NCBI GenBank assembly: GCA_017625835.1
Contig: JAGAKF010000020.1
Location: forward strand, 1-38,111
Length of the DNA: 38,111 bases
Direction: 5' to 3'
From: Clostridia bacterium
GTDB lineage: Bacteria > Bacillota > Clostridia > Oscillospirales > Acutalibacteraceae
Position 1 is the stretch's first letter, and each line of letters starts with the position of its first letter. The translations under genes were made by a program, and so were the position numbers. A model generated the notes under the pieces. The model was given only the letters and a program-made list of their open reading frames with translations. It was not told the DNA's origin and ran no database searches. Shown here in pieces: positions 1-6,628 of this stretch.

Positions 1-116
1 CGACGAAGTCGTGACTGGGGGATATTTTTACAAAAAACTATGAAAAATCAAGCTTTTCACGAAGTATCCCTCCGTCTTTTGCTTCGCAAAATCCACCTCC
101 CTTTAGGCAAGGGAGG
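1..116. repeat. Structured intergenic repeat, truncated by the window edge
   Basis: Several nested hairpins lie in a row. CGAC-GAA-GTCG is at 1-11. GGGATA at 19-24 faces TATCCC at 65-70. TTTTGC-TTC-GCAAAA is at 77-91, and CCTCCCTT-TAGGC-AAGGGAGG at 96-116. From memory this resembles palindromic dispersed elements common between genes of gut Ruminococcaceae and relatives. No ORF runs through it. The left end probably continues outside the window. Repeat status is inferred from style; a second full copy is not visible here. Confidence 0.6.
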
Positions 117-244
117 CTTTGCTCAACTTGAACTCATATGCAAATCATCCCTACAAACCCGAATTTGTATATTTCACAGTCCATATTAATTATTTATAAT
201 ATTTTAACATTTTTTAGCTGAATTAGCACAAAATTATGTAGATT

Positions 245-272
245 TTTACTGCAATATGTGTTATTATATAAT
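245..272 (+). promoter_or_regulatory. Probable sigma-A promoter of the DRTGG-hydrogenase operon
   Basis: A perfect TATAAT at 267-272 is preceded by TTTACT at 245-250 with 16 bp spacing. It lies 26 bases before the first start codon. The -35 is weak. It is the only good candidate before the five-gene operon. Confidence 0.55.
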
Positions 273-298
273 GTAATAATTCTCATGGAGGGTTAAAT

Positions 299-649
299 AT
301 GACAGTAAAAGAAATTGTTGATATTCTTGAGGGTACTATCATTTACGGTGAAGACTTCCTTGACCGTGAAGTTTACAAAGCTTGCGGCAGCGACATGATG
401 AGCGACGTGCTTGCATATGTTAAAGAACAGGCTGTTCTTCTTACAGGACTTGTAAATCCGCAGGTTGTAAGAACGGCTGAAATGATGGATATGAAATGTA
501 TCGTTTTTGTAAGAGGCAAATCGCCGGACATCGGTATGATAAACCTTGCCGAGGATCGCGAAATCGTCCTTATCAAAACCGACCTTGAAATGTTCACTTC
601 CTGCGGACGCCTTTATGCAAACGGACTCAGAGGAGGCAGCGGAAAATAA
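299..649 (+). CDS. DRTGG-domain protein, first copy
   Basis: This 116-residue cytoplasmic protein looks like a stand-alone DRTGG domain, the small ligand-binding-type fold also found next to CBS domains and phosphotransacetylase. The hydrophobic beta strands around 40-52 and 66-72 and the following loops fit that fold. The family's function is not established; a regulatory or nucleotide-sensing role is usually proposed. The start is supported by GGAGGG at 287-292. Its stop overlaps the next ATG by one base (TAATG), so translation is probably coupled to the ATPase gene. A diverged paralogue lies at 2423-2749 in the same operon. Annotation pipelines often call such proteins serine kinase because of HPr kinase N-terminal similarity; no kinase motif is visible here. 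Confidence 0.75.
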   Translation: MTVKEIVDILEGTIIYGEDFLDREVYKACGSDMMSDVLAYVKEQAVLLTGLVNPQVVRTAEMMDMKCIVFVRGKSPDIGMINLAEDREIVLIKTDLEMFTSCGRLYANGLRGGSGK

Positions 650-1071
650 TGGAAGAGGTAAAACTTCACTACGACGTCAATGCCTATGATTTCACCTGCG
701 CAGGTGAAGCATCGGGCAAGCTTAAGCGTTCGCTTAAAGACCTCGGCTTCGACGCTTCACTTGTACGAAACGTTGCGATTGCTGTTTACGAGGCAGAAAT
801 CAATATGGTTATCCACGCAGAAGGCGGTGTTATCGACGCGACAATCACACCCGAATGCATTACAGTTGTTCTTGCCGATAAAGGCCCCGGTATTCCTGAC
901 GTTGAACTTGCAATGAAGGAAGGATACTCAACCGCGCCCGAAAATGTGCGTTCGCTCGGCTTCGGTGCAGGTATGGGTCTTCCGAACATTAAAAAATACA
1001 CCGATGAAATGACTATCGACACAACCATCGGCGTCGGTACAACAATCACGCTTAAAATCTACAACAAATAA
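649..1071 (+). CDS. GHKL ATP-binding protein, anti-sigma factor/RsbW-like
   Basis: A 140-residue histidine-kinase-type ATPase domain with no dimerisation or phosphoacceptor region, like RsbW/SpoIIAB serine kinases and anti-sigma factors. The N box is visible at residues 47-52 (YEAEIN). The G1 box is ADKGPG at 76-81. The ATP lid and G2 region is the glycine-rich run GFGAGMGLPNIKK at 104-116. It sits between a DRTGG protein and a hydrogenase-like protein, an arrangement seen in clostridial and Thermotoga hydrogenase loci, where it is thought to relay a redox signal. No partner sigma factor or STAS antagonist lies nearby, so the kinase target is unknown. The start overlaps the previous stop. Confidence 0.8.
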   Translation: MEEVKLHYDVNAYDFTCAGEASGKLKRSLKDLGFDASLVRNVAIAVYEAEINMVIHAEGGVIDATITPECITVVLADKGPGIPDVELAMKEGYSTAPENVRSLGFGAGMGLPNIKKYTDEMTIDTTIGVGTTITLKIYNK

Positions 1072-1100
1072 TTATAAAAGAATCTAAAAGGAGGAGCAAA

Positions 1101-2432
1101 ATGAGTACTGTGTTTCATTCAGTTAGCCTTAATAAAGACAAGTGTCTCGGCTGTATGAACTGTATTAAACGCTGTCCGACTCAGGCAATACGTGTACGCC
1201 GAGGCAAAGCAACCATTATTTCCGAACGTTGCATTGACTGCGGTGAATGCATCCGAATCTGCCCTCACCATGCTAAAACAGCCATGAGTGACCCTCTTTC
1301 TGATATTGAGGCATACAAGTATAAAATAGCTCTGCCCGCACCGTCGCTTTACGGCCAGTTCAATAATCTGGACGATGTGAACTACGTTCTGACGGCGCTT
1401 CTGGAGCTTGGCTTTGACAGTGTTTTTGAGGTTGCTAAGGGAGCCGAAATCGTCTCCGACGCAACAAGAAAGATGCTTAAAACGCAGGATCTTCTGAAAC
1501 CCGTTATTTCAACGGCTTGTCCCGCAGTAATCAGACTTATCCGTGTCCGTTATCCTGAGCTTATCGACAATATGATAACGCTCAAAACACCTATGGATGA
1601 GTCCGCAAGGCTCGCACGTCAGGAAGCAAGGGAGAAAACAGGCCTTTCTGACGAGGATATCGGCGTATTTTTCATAACTCCCTGTCCTGCAAAAATAACG
1701 GCTATCAAGTCCCCTCTTGCGGCAAACAGCTCCGACGTTAACGGTGCGATTGCGATGAGTGAGATTTATCCGCTTCTTTTGCAGAAAATGGATAAGCTTG
1801 ACGAAAAACAGCTCAAGGCTCTTGAACAATCGGGCAAAATCGGTGTCGGCTGGGCGGCAAGCGGCGGAGAGGCTTCGGCTTCACTCTGCGAAAAATACAT
1901 AGCTGCCGACGGTATTGAAAACGTTATTCAGATCCTTGAAGAGGTCGAGGACGAAAAGCTTAACGACATCGAATTCATCGAGCTTAACGCATGTACGGGC
2001 GGTTGCGTAGGCGGTTGCCTTACGGTCGCAAACACGTTCGTTGCAAAGACCAGACTTTCTGCGCTAAAAAAATATCTTCCCGTTTCCTGCAATCACATTG
2101 AAACGGAAATTCCGAAAGAGCTTGGCTGGGACTATCCGCTTGAGCCACTTTCTGTTCTTAAGCTTGCGGACAACGTTACAGATTCCATGAAGCTTATGAA
2201 TCAGGTTTCCGCTATGGTTGAAAACTTCCCCGGTCTTGATTGCGGTACCTGCGGTGCTCCGACCTGCCGTGCCCTTGCCGAGGATATCGTCAGAGGCTAC
2301 GCAAGCGTTGATGACTGCATTTTCAGAATCAAGAACGAAATGGCAACAAAAGAATTGGCAGAAAATGAAATTGACAAACTTATACCCGTACCTTTCAGAG
2401 GTATTGACGAGGAGAAACTTAAATGGACGTAA
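1101..2432 (+). CDS. [FeFe]-hydrogenase-like sensory protein (HydS-type)
   Basis: The protein has 443 residues. A 2[4Fe-4S] ferredoxin domain has cysteines at 15, 18, 21, 25 and 44, 47, 50, 54. The H-cluster domain follows, about 75-350. A C-terminal [4Fe-4S] domain has cysteines 381, 384, 389, 406. The three H-cluster motifs are recognisable but altered. L1 is STACPA, with ligand C140 kept and the preceding proton-relay cysteine replaced by A139. L2 is TPCPAK, with C195 and K198. L3 is NACTGGCVGGC, with C298 and C302. Such changes typify putative sensory group C/D enzymes. There is no C-terminal PAS domain, unlike many group C proteins. Strong ribosome site GGAGGAG. Its 3' end overlaps the next gene by 10 bp. 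A role in sensing H2 or ferredoxin redox state is inference. Confidence 0.8.
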   Translation: MSTVFHSVSLNKDKCLGCMNCIKRCPTQAIRVRRGKATIISERCIDCGECIRICPHHAKTAMSDPLSDIEAYKYKIALPAPSLYGQFNNLDDVNYVLTALLELGFDSVFEVAKGAEIVSDATRKMLKTQDLLKPVISTACPAVIRLIRVRYPELIDNMITLKTPMDESARLARQEAREKTGLSDEDIGVFFITPCPAKITAIKSPLAANSSDVNGAIAMSEIYPLLLQKMDKLDEKQLKALEQSGKIGVGWAASGGEASASLCEKYIAADGIENVIQILEEVEDEKLNDIEFIELNACTGGCVGGCLTVANTFVAKTRLSALKKYLPVSCNHIETEIPKELGWDYPLEPLSVLKLADNVTDSMKLMNQVSAMVENFPGLDCGTCGAPTCRALAEDIVRGYASVDDCIFRIKNEMATKELAENEIDKLIPVPFRGIDEEKLKWT

Positions 2433-2749
2433 AAGAACTTGTTGAAAAGCTCGGTTTAAAAGTGCTTTGCGGTGAAAATCTTGAAAAAGAGATCAGCGGA
2501 TGCTACTGCGGAGATCTGCTCAGCTGGGTTATGTCCCGTGCTAACGAGGGCGATGTCTGGCTGACGGTTATGGGAAACATCAACTCCGTCGGCGTCGCAG
2601 TTCTTGCCGACGTTGCCTGCATTGTGCTGACGGAAAATGCAGCTCTTGACGAAGATGCACTGAACAGAGCAAAGCAGAACGACGTTATTATTCTGCAGAC
2701 CGATAAAAATTCATATCAGATGGCGGCTGCCATTTCGAAGTTGATTTAA
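2423..2749 (+). CDS. DRTGG-domain protein, second copy
   Basis: A 108-residue relative of the protein at 299-649. Both start VKE, both have a YG/CGE turn near residue 17, and both end in a strand rich in I, L and V followed by QTD/KTD. They are clearly diverged. The start lies inside the hydrogenase-like gene with 10 bp overlap, so expression is likely coupled. There is no catalytic motif, signal peptide or membrane segment. Having two DRTGG proteins that bracket the ATPase and the iron-sulfur protein suggests a hetero-oligomer or two ligand inputs. That is inference. Confidence 0.7.
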   Translation: MDVKELVEKLGLKVLCGENLEKEISGCYCGDLLSWVMSRANEGDVWLTVMGNINSVGVAVLADVACIVLTENAALDEDALNRAKQNDVIILQTDKNSYQMAAAISKLI

Positions 2750-2750
2750 A

Positions 2751-3476
2751 ATGAAGCTTTATTACGACTTTCATACACATTCGTGTCTTTCCCCCTGCGG
2801 TGACAACGATATGACACCGTATAACCTCGTCAATATGGCAAAGCTTCTCGGACTGGACATCATTGCCCTGACGGATCACAACACCTGCGAAAACTGTGCT
2901 TCAGCTATCAAGGCAGGTGAACAGATCGGTCTTACCGTAATACCCGGGATGGAACTCTGCACATCGGAAGAAGTCCACGTTGTCTGCCTTTTCCCTGATG
3001 CTGAAAGTGCAAAAAGCTTTTCCGATTATGTGCTTTCGACAATGCCGCCCGTAAAAAATCGTCCCGAAATTTTCGGTGAACAGCTTATTATGGATGAATG
3101 CGACAATGTTATCGGCAGTCAGGAAAAGCTTCTTACTCTCGCCAGCTCGATAAGTATAAGCGACGTAGTCTCTACAGTCGAAAACTACGGCGGTGTCTGC
3201 TACCCTGCTCACATCGACAGAAGCTCATACAGCGTACTTTCTAACCTCGGTTTGATAACAGAGGATATGGGCTTTTCTGCGGTTGAAATAACCGCTGAGG
3301 CGGACAGAGAGGCACTTACAGCAATGCACCCGATACTTGAGGGGACTGCAATCTTCGTCGATTCTGATGCGCATTATCTTGAAAATATGAAGGATGCGGA
3401 AAATATAATCGAACTCCCCGAAAACTCGGCAAACGCGGTTATTGAATACATAAAAAGTTTACCAAAAATGAAATAA
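2751..3476 (+). CDS. PHP-domain metal-dependent phosphoesterase
   Basis: A 241-residue PHP-family protein. Metal-binding motifs are in the expected order: HTH (H8, H10), TDH (D42, H43), GMEL (E68), H76, PAH (H154) and DSDAH (D206, H208). PHP proteins hydrolyse phosphoesters, for example nucleotides or oligonucleotides, with two or three metal ions. The start is one base after the preceding stop, making it the last gene of the operon. In related hydrogenase loci a PHP gene sits just before the NADH/ferredoxin hydrogenase subunits. Here a hairpin follows instead and no such subunits appear. Its substrate cannot be read from sequence. Confidence 0.8.
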   Translation: MKLYYDFHTHSCLSPCGDNDMTPYNLVNMAKLLGLDIIALTDHNTCENCASAIKAGEQIGLTVIPGMELCTSEEVHVVCLFPDAESAKSFSDYVLSTMPPVKNRPEIFGEQLIMDECDNVIGSQEKLLTLASSISISDVVSTVENYGGVCYPAHIDRSSYSVLSNLGLITEDMGFSAVEITAEADREALTAMHPILEGTAIFVDSDAHYLENMKDAENIIELPENSANAVIEYIKSLPKMK

Positions 3477-3477
3477 C

Positions 3478-3516
3478 GGATATAAGGCAAGCGCTTTATA
3501 TCCATTATTATTTTTC
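3478..3516 (+). terminator. Probable terminator of the DRTGG-PHP operon
   Basis: GGATATAA at 3478-3485 pairs with TTATATCC at 3496-3503. ATTATTATTTTTCT follows. The stem is AT-rich, so strength is uncertain. Confidence 0.6.
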
Positions 3517-3604
3517 TGATTATAATATATTTTTCTATTTCGTAAATAATGCATATTTATTTTGTGTTATCATTGTGACATAATTACAGAAAGGAATATA
3601 TGTT

Positions 3605-4684
3605 ATGAAAAAGATTCTTGCAGTTTTATTATGCGCAATTCTTTTGTGTTCACCCTTGCAGGTTTTCGCTTCTTTTGAAAAAACATCTGAAACAGAAAGC
3701 GGTGGTTTCACTATGTTTGACAGGTGGAACGTGAAATCAGACGAAATTCATCCCGAGATAAGAACCGTCGGAAATATCATACGTACGATTATGCCGAAAT
3801 TCACCGTCGGTTTCTTTAAAATTGCAAACTTATTCCTTGATAACATCGGTCTACCTGACCTTACAAGAGGCATAAACCGTGACGAAATATACATAACACG
3901 CGACGACGAAAGCAAGCTTCGCCTTTGCGTTTATTATCCGAAAGAATCAAGAGAAAACGTACCCGGACTTCTGTGGATTCACGGTGGCGGTTACGGGCTC
4001 GGATGTCCTGAACAGGACTTCAGCTTTATACAGAGCTTCGTTGATGCATCAGGTTGCGTTATCGTTGCCCCTGACTACACCAACTCTCCCACTGCTCCCT
4101 ACCCTGCCGCATTCAACGACTGCTATTCGGCTTTGCTTTGGCTTAAGGAAAACGGCAAGGATTATGGAATGAACGACAGTCAGATTTTCGTCGGCGGTAA
4201 CAGTGCGGGCGGAGGACTTTGCGCCGCCGTTACTCTTAAAGCAAGAGATACGGGCGACGTAAACATTGCTTTTCAGATGCCGCTTTATCCGATGCTTGAC
4301 GACAGAATGATCACTGAGTCTTCGCAGAACAACGATGCACCCATATGGAACACGGCATCAAATGAAACTGCCTGGAAGCTTTACCTTGGCGACAGCTACC
4401 AGACGGATGCTGTTTCAAAATACGCGGCACCTGCACGCGAAACAGATTATTCCGATCTTCCCCCGACACTCACATACGTGGGTACGATTGAACCGTTTAC
4501 GGATGAAACTATTATATACGTAAACAATCTCAGAGATGCAGGCACAGAAGTTCACTTCAGAACTTTTGAAGGCTGTTTCCACGGATTCGATCTTCTTTCT
4601 TATTCGACCCCTGCGAAAGAAGCTCGTCAGTTCCTAATCGAAGGATTTATGTATGCCGTTGAAAATTATACAGCAGAACAGTAA
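3605..4684 (+). CDS. Secreted alpha/beta-hydrolase (esterase/lipase, HSL-like)
   Basis: A 359-residue alpha/beta-hydrolase. The first 23 residues form a signal peptide ending VFA-S, so export is expected. The oxyanion-hole motif HGGG is at 126-129 and the nucleophile elbow GNSAG holds S200. D300 (EPFTDE) and H326 (CFHGF) complete the likely triad. The HGGG plus GxSAG pair places it in the hormone-sensitive-lipase type (alpha/beta-hydrolase fold 3), which cleaves short acyl or acetyl esters. Acetylated plant polysaccharides are a possible substrate by context only. It looks monocistronic, preceded by a hairpin and followed by a strong terminator. Only weak -10-like CATAAT/ATAATT sites occur upstream, so no promoter is called. 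The ribosome site is AAAGGAAT. Confidence 0.85.
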   Translation: MKKILAVLLCAILLCSPLQVFASFEKTSETESGGFTMFDRWNVKSDEIHPEIRTVGNIIRTIMPKFTVGFFKIANLFLDNIGLPDLTRGINRDEIYITRDDESKLRLCVYYPKESRENVPGLLWIHGGGYGLGCPEQDFSFIQSFVDASGCVIVAPDYTNSPTAPYPAAFNDCYSALLWLKENGKDYGMNDSQIFVGGNSAGGGLCAAVTLKARDTGDVNIAFQMPLYPMLDDRMITESSQNNDAPIWNTASNETAWKLYLGDSYQTDAVSKYAAPARETDYSDLPPTLTYVGTIEPFTDETIIYVNNLRDAGTEVHFRTFEGCFHGFDLLSYSTPAKEARQFLIEGFMYAVENYTAEQ

Positions 4685-4690
4685 CAAAAA

Positions 4691-4720
4691 ACATCGGTTC
4701 AGACGAACCGATGTTTTTTT
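4691..4720. terminator. Bidirectional intrinsic terminator
   Basis: ACATCGGTTC at 4691-4700 pairs with GAACCGATGT at 4705-4714 around loop AGAC. A T-run follows on the plus strand and an A-run precedes, which gives a T-run on the minus strand. It separates the convergent esterase and tarJ genes. Confidence 0.9.
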
Positions 4721-5767
4721 CTAGAATGATATTTTCATTATATTCTTTCCGAGTGCCGTTGACTTGGATTCTTTTTCAAATACAGCGTAGTACTTTTTGA
4801 TATCGTCAACCTCAACGGTTGAAAGAAGAAGCTTCAGCACACGCTCTCTGAAGCCTTCGATTTTAAGAAGCTCCAGCGCCTGCTCAAAGTCGCATCTTGT
4901 GCTTCGGGTTGTACCTCTGATTGAAAGGCCGTGTTCGAGCACCATTCTTGTGTTAAGAGGGATGTTATCGTTGGCAACACCGCAAAGAATGAGTTTTCCG
5001 CCCGAATAAAGCTTATCGATCGCCTGGTTAGCAGCAATACCTGAGGGATTTCCGCCGACAGCTTCAATCGCAACAGTCATACGCGGCAAATCTTCGATAT
5101 CATTTGCAAAGTAGATGTTCGCGAAATCGAACTCCGCAAGCTTTTCCTTGCTAAGACCGATAACGTCAACTTCACATTCAAGGCTGTACTTTGCAACGAG
5201 AGCTATGATGTAACCCATAATTCCGTCGCCCCATACAGCGATATTCTTCGGGGCATTTGATTTATCAAGACCCGCACGGCGCAACGCACAGCAACCGACA
5301 GAAATAAGCTCCGAAAAAACAGCCTCTGCACCGACTTCATCGGGAATCGGCACAAGATAATCTTCCTCAATGTCCATAAGCTCCTTGCTGAAGCCGTCGA
5401 AATTACTTGAGCAGAACTTTGAATCGGGACAGTAGTTATCAAGAAGGTGCGGATTGTTTCTTACGCACTCGTCACACTTTGTACCGTCGCAGTCGTCAGC
5501 CTTTCTGCAGGGCAGCATAACAACACGCTGGCCGGGAGCAAACTTTCCGTTTTTATCCTTGACAACAACGCCTGTTGCCTCGTGGATAAGGCTCATCGGG
5601 AACTTTCTTTTAAGCACGTTAAGGCTTCTGTTTCCGAGGTAATAGCGGATATCCGCCTTACAGACTGCAAGGTATTCGGGGCGGACAAGTACATTTTTGT
5701 TCTGAATATCTTCAACAAATATTTCAAATCTTTTCGGCTCGGTTATTTTGTAACTTTTAGCAAACAA
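4721..5767 (-). CDS. tarJ: Ribulose-5-phosphate reductase, TarJ-like
   Basis: A 348-residue zinc-type medium-chain dehydrogenase of the TarJ/Bcs1 kind, which reduces D-ribulose 5-phosphate to D-ribitol 5-phosphate with NADPH. Visible marks are C36 and the H62-E63 pair in MSLIHE, and the Rossmann motif VWGDGIMGY at about 178-186. A cysteine cluster C87, C93, C98, C101, C113, C119 may hold a structural zinc. The sequence closely recalls Staphylococcus TarJ from memory (MSLIHE, WGDG-GY). The start codon is TTG at 5767, read from the ribosome site GGAAGG at 5778-5783, directly after the tarI stop. A nearby ATG at 5777 is out of frame. It is the second gene of the tarI-tarJ operon. Confidence 0.85.
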   Translation of the reverse strand: MFAKSYKITEPKRFEIFVEDIQNKNVLVRPEYLAVCKADIRYYLGNRSLNVLKRKFPMSLIHEATGVVVKDKNGKFAPGQRVVMLPCRKADDCDGTKCDECVRNNPHLLDNYCPDSKFCSSNFDGFSKELMDIEEDYLVPIPDEVGAEAVFSELISVGCCALRRAGLDKSNAPKNIAVWGDGIMGYIIALVAKYSLECEVDVIGLSKEKLAEFDFANIYFANDIEDLPRMTVAIEAVGGNPSGIAANQAIDKLYSGGKLILCGVANDNIPLNTRMVLEHGLSIRGTTRSTRCDFEQALELLKIEGFRERVLKLLLSTVEVDDIKKYYAVFEKESKSTALGKNIMKISF

Positions 5768-5783
5768 AACACTTCATCCTTCC

Positions 5784-6491
5784 TTATCTGCCTGTTCTTA
5801 CAATTGACTTAACGAGAAGCAAATCTTCCATCGTTGTAATTTTCATATTGAGCTTGTCGCCCATAGCCATTCCGATTTTAACACCGCTGTGAAGAACAAG
5901 TCCGCAGTCGTCTGTCATTTCGGGACGTTCATTTTCAGGCAATGCGAAATAATCGTCGTAAGCCTTTCTTACGATTGAATACTTGAAAGACTGCGGTGTC
6001 TGACCCATATAAAGCTCCTTACGGGCAGGAATGGATTCAAGAGTATCGCCGTCCACACTCCTGATGATTGTATCGTGTGCAGGTACAACAGTGTCGCAAG
6101 CGCCGTACTCACGTACTTTTACAATATTGTCATTGATAATCTTCTGCGAAATAAGCGGTCTCGCTGCGTCATGAATGATAACATAGTCATCGTCGCCGCA
6201 TACTTCCTTGATTGCATCAAGAGCATTGAGTGAAGACTCCTGTCTCGATGCTCCTGCATTTGCAATCCAGCGCACTTTGCGGATATCGTACTCCTTGAGC
6301 CAGAGCGAAAGATCATCCTGCCATTCCTTGACGCATACAACACAGATTGCATCAATTTTTTCATTTATTTCAAAAGCTTCAAGTGTATGAATGATTACGG
6401 GCTTACCGTAAATATCGATAAACTGCTTCGGTCTGTCAACCATACCCATACGGCTTCCTGAACCACCTGCAAGAACAACAGCTATATTCAT
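5784..6491 (-). CDS. tarI: Ribitol-5-phosphate cytidylyltransferase, TarI-like
   Basis: A 235-residue IspD/TarI-family nucleotidyltransferase. The CTP-binding loop LAGGSGSRMG is at 7-16, followed by PKQF at 21-24. IHDAARP is at 106-112 and GQTPQSF further on. The family includes IspD (MEP pathway) and TarI (CDP-ribitol synthesis). The next gene is TarJ-like, 17 bases away, so TarI is much the better call. Together the pair turns ribulose 5-phosphate into CDP-ribitol for teichoic acid, capsule or another ribitol polymer. No polymerase genes lie beside them. The start ATG follows GAGGT at good distance. Confidence 0.85.
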   Translation of the reverse strand: MNIAVVLAGGSGSRMGMVDRPKQFIDIYGKPVIIHTLEAFEINEKIDAICVVCVKEWQDDLSLWLKEYDIRKVRWIANAGASRQESSLNALDAIKEVCGDDDYVIIHDAARPLISQKIINDNIVKVREYGACDTVVPAHDTIIRSVDGDTLESIPARKELYMGQTPQSFKYSIVRKAYDDYFALPENERPEMTDDCGLVLHSGVKIGMAMGDKLNMKITTMEDLLLVKSIVRTGR

Positions 6492-6528
6492 AAAACATTA
6501 CCTCACTTTAATTTTTTGCCTACAATAA

Positions 6529-6557
6529 AGTATACTATACCCAAACTTCTTTGTCAA
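6529..6557 (-). promoter_or_regulatory. Sigma-A promoter of tarIJ
   Basis: On the minus strand TTGACA (6552-6557) and TATACT (6529-6534) are spaced by 17 bp, close to consensus. The transcript would have a leader of about 30 bases before tarI. Confidence 0.85.
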
Positions 6558-6573
6558 TAAAACAGGTTGTATA

Positions 6574-6602
6574 TTGCTATACGGAAAATATTGTGTTATA
6601 AT
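6574..6602 (+). promoter_or_regulatory. Sigma-A promoter of the membrane-protein gene at 6629
   Basis: TTGCTA at 6574-6579 and TATAAT at 6597-6602 with 17 bp spacing. It is divergent from the tarIJ promoter, with the two -35 boxes about 16 bp apart. Confidence 0.8.
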
Positions 6603-6628
6603 CGAAAAAAATGACAGGAGGGTTTAAA

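Noticed and set aside
6611..6628. Upstream ATG as the start of the membrane-protein gene
   Set aside because: The AGGAGGG ribosome site lies downstream of it and upstream of the ATG at 6629.
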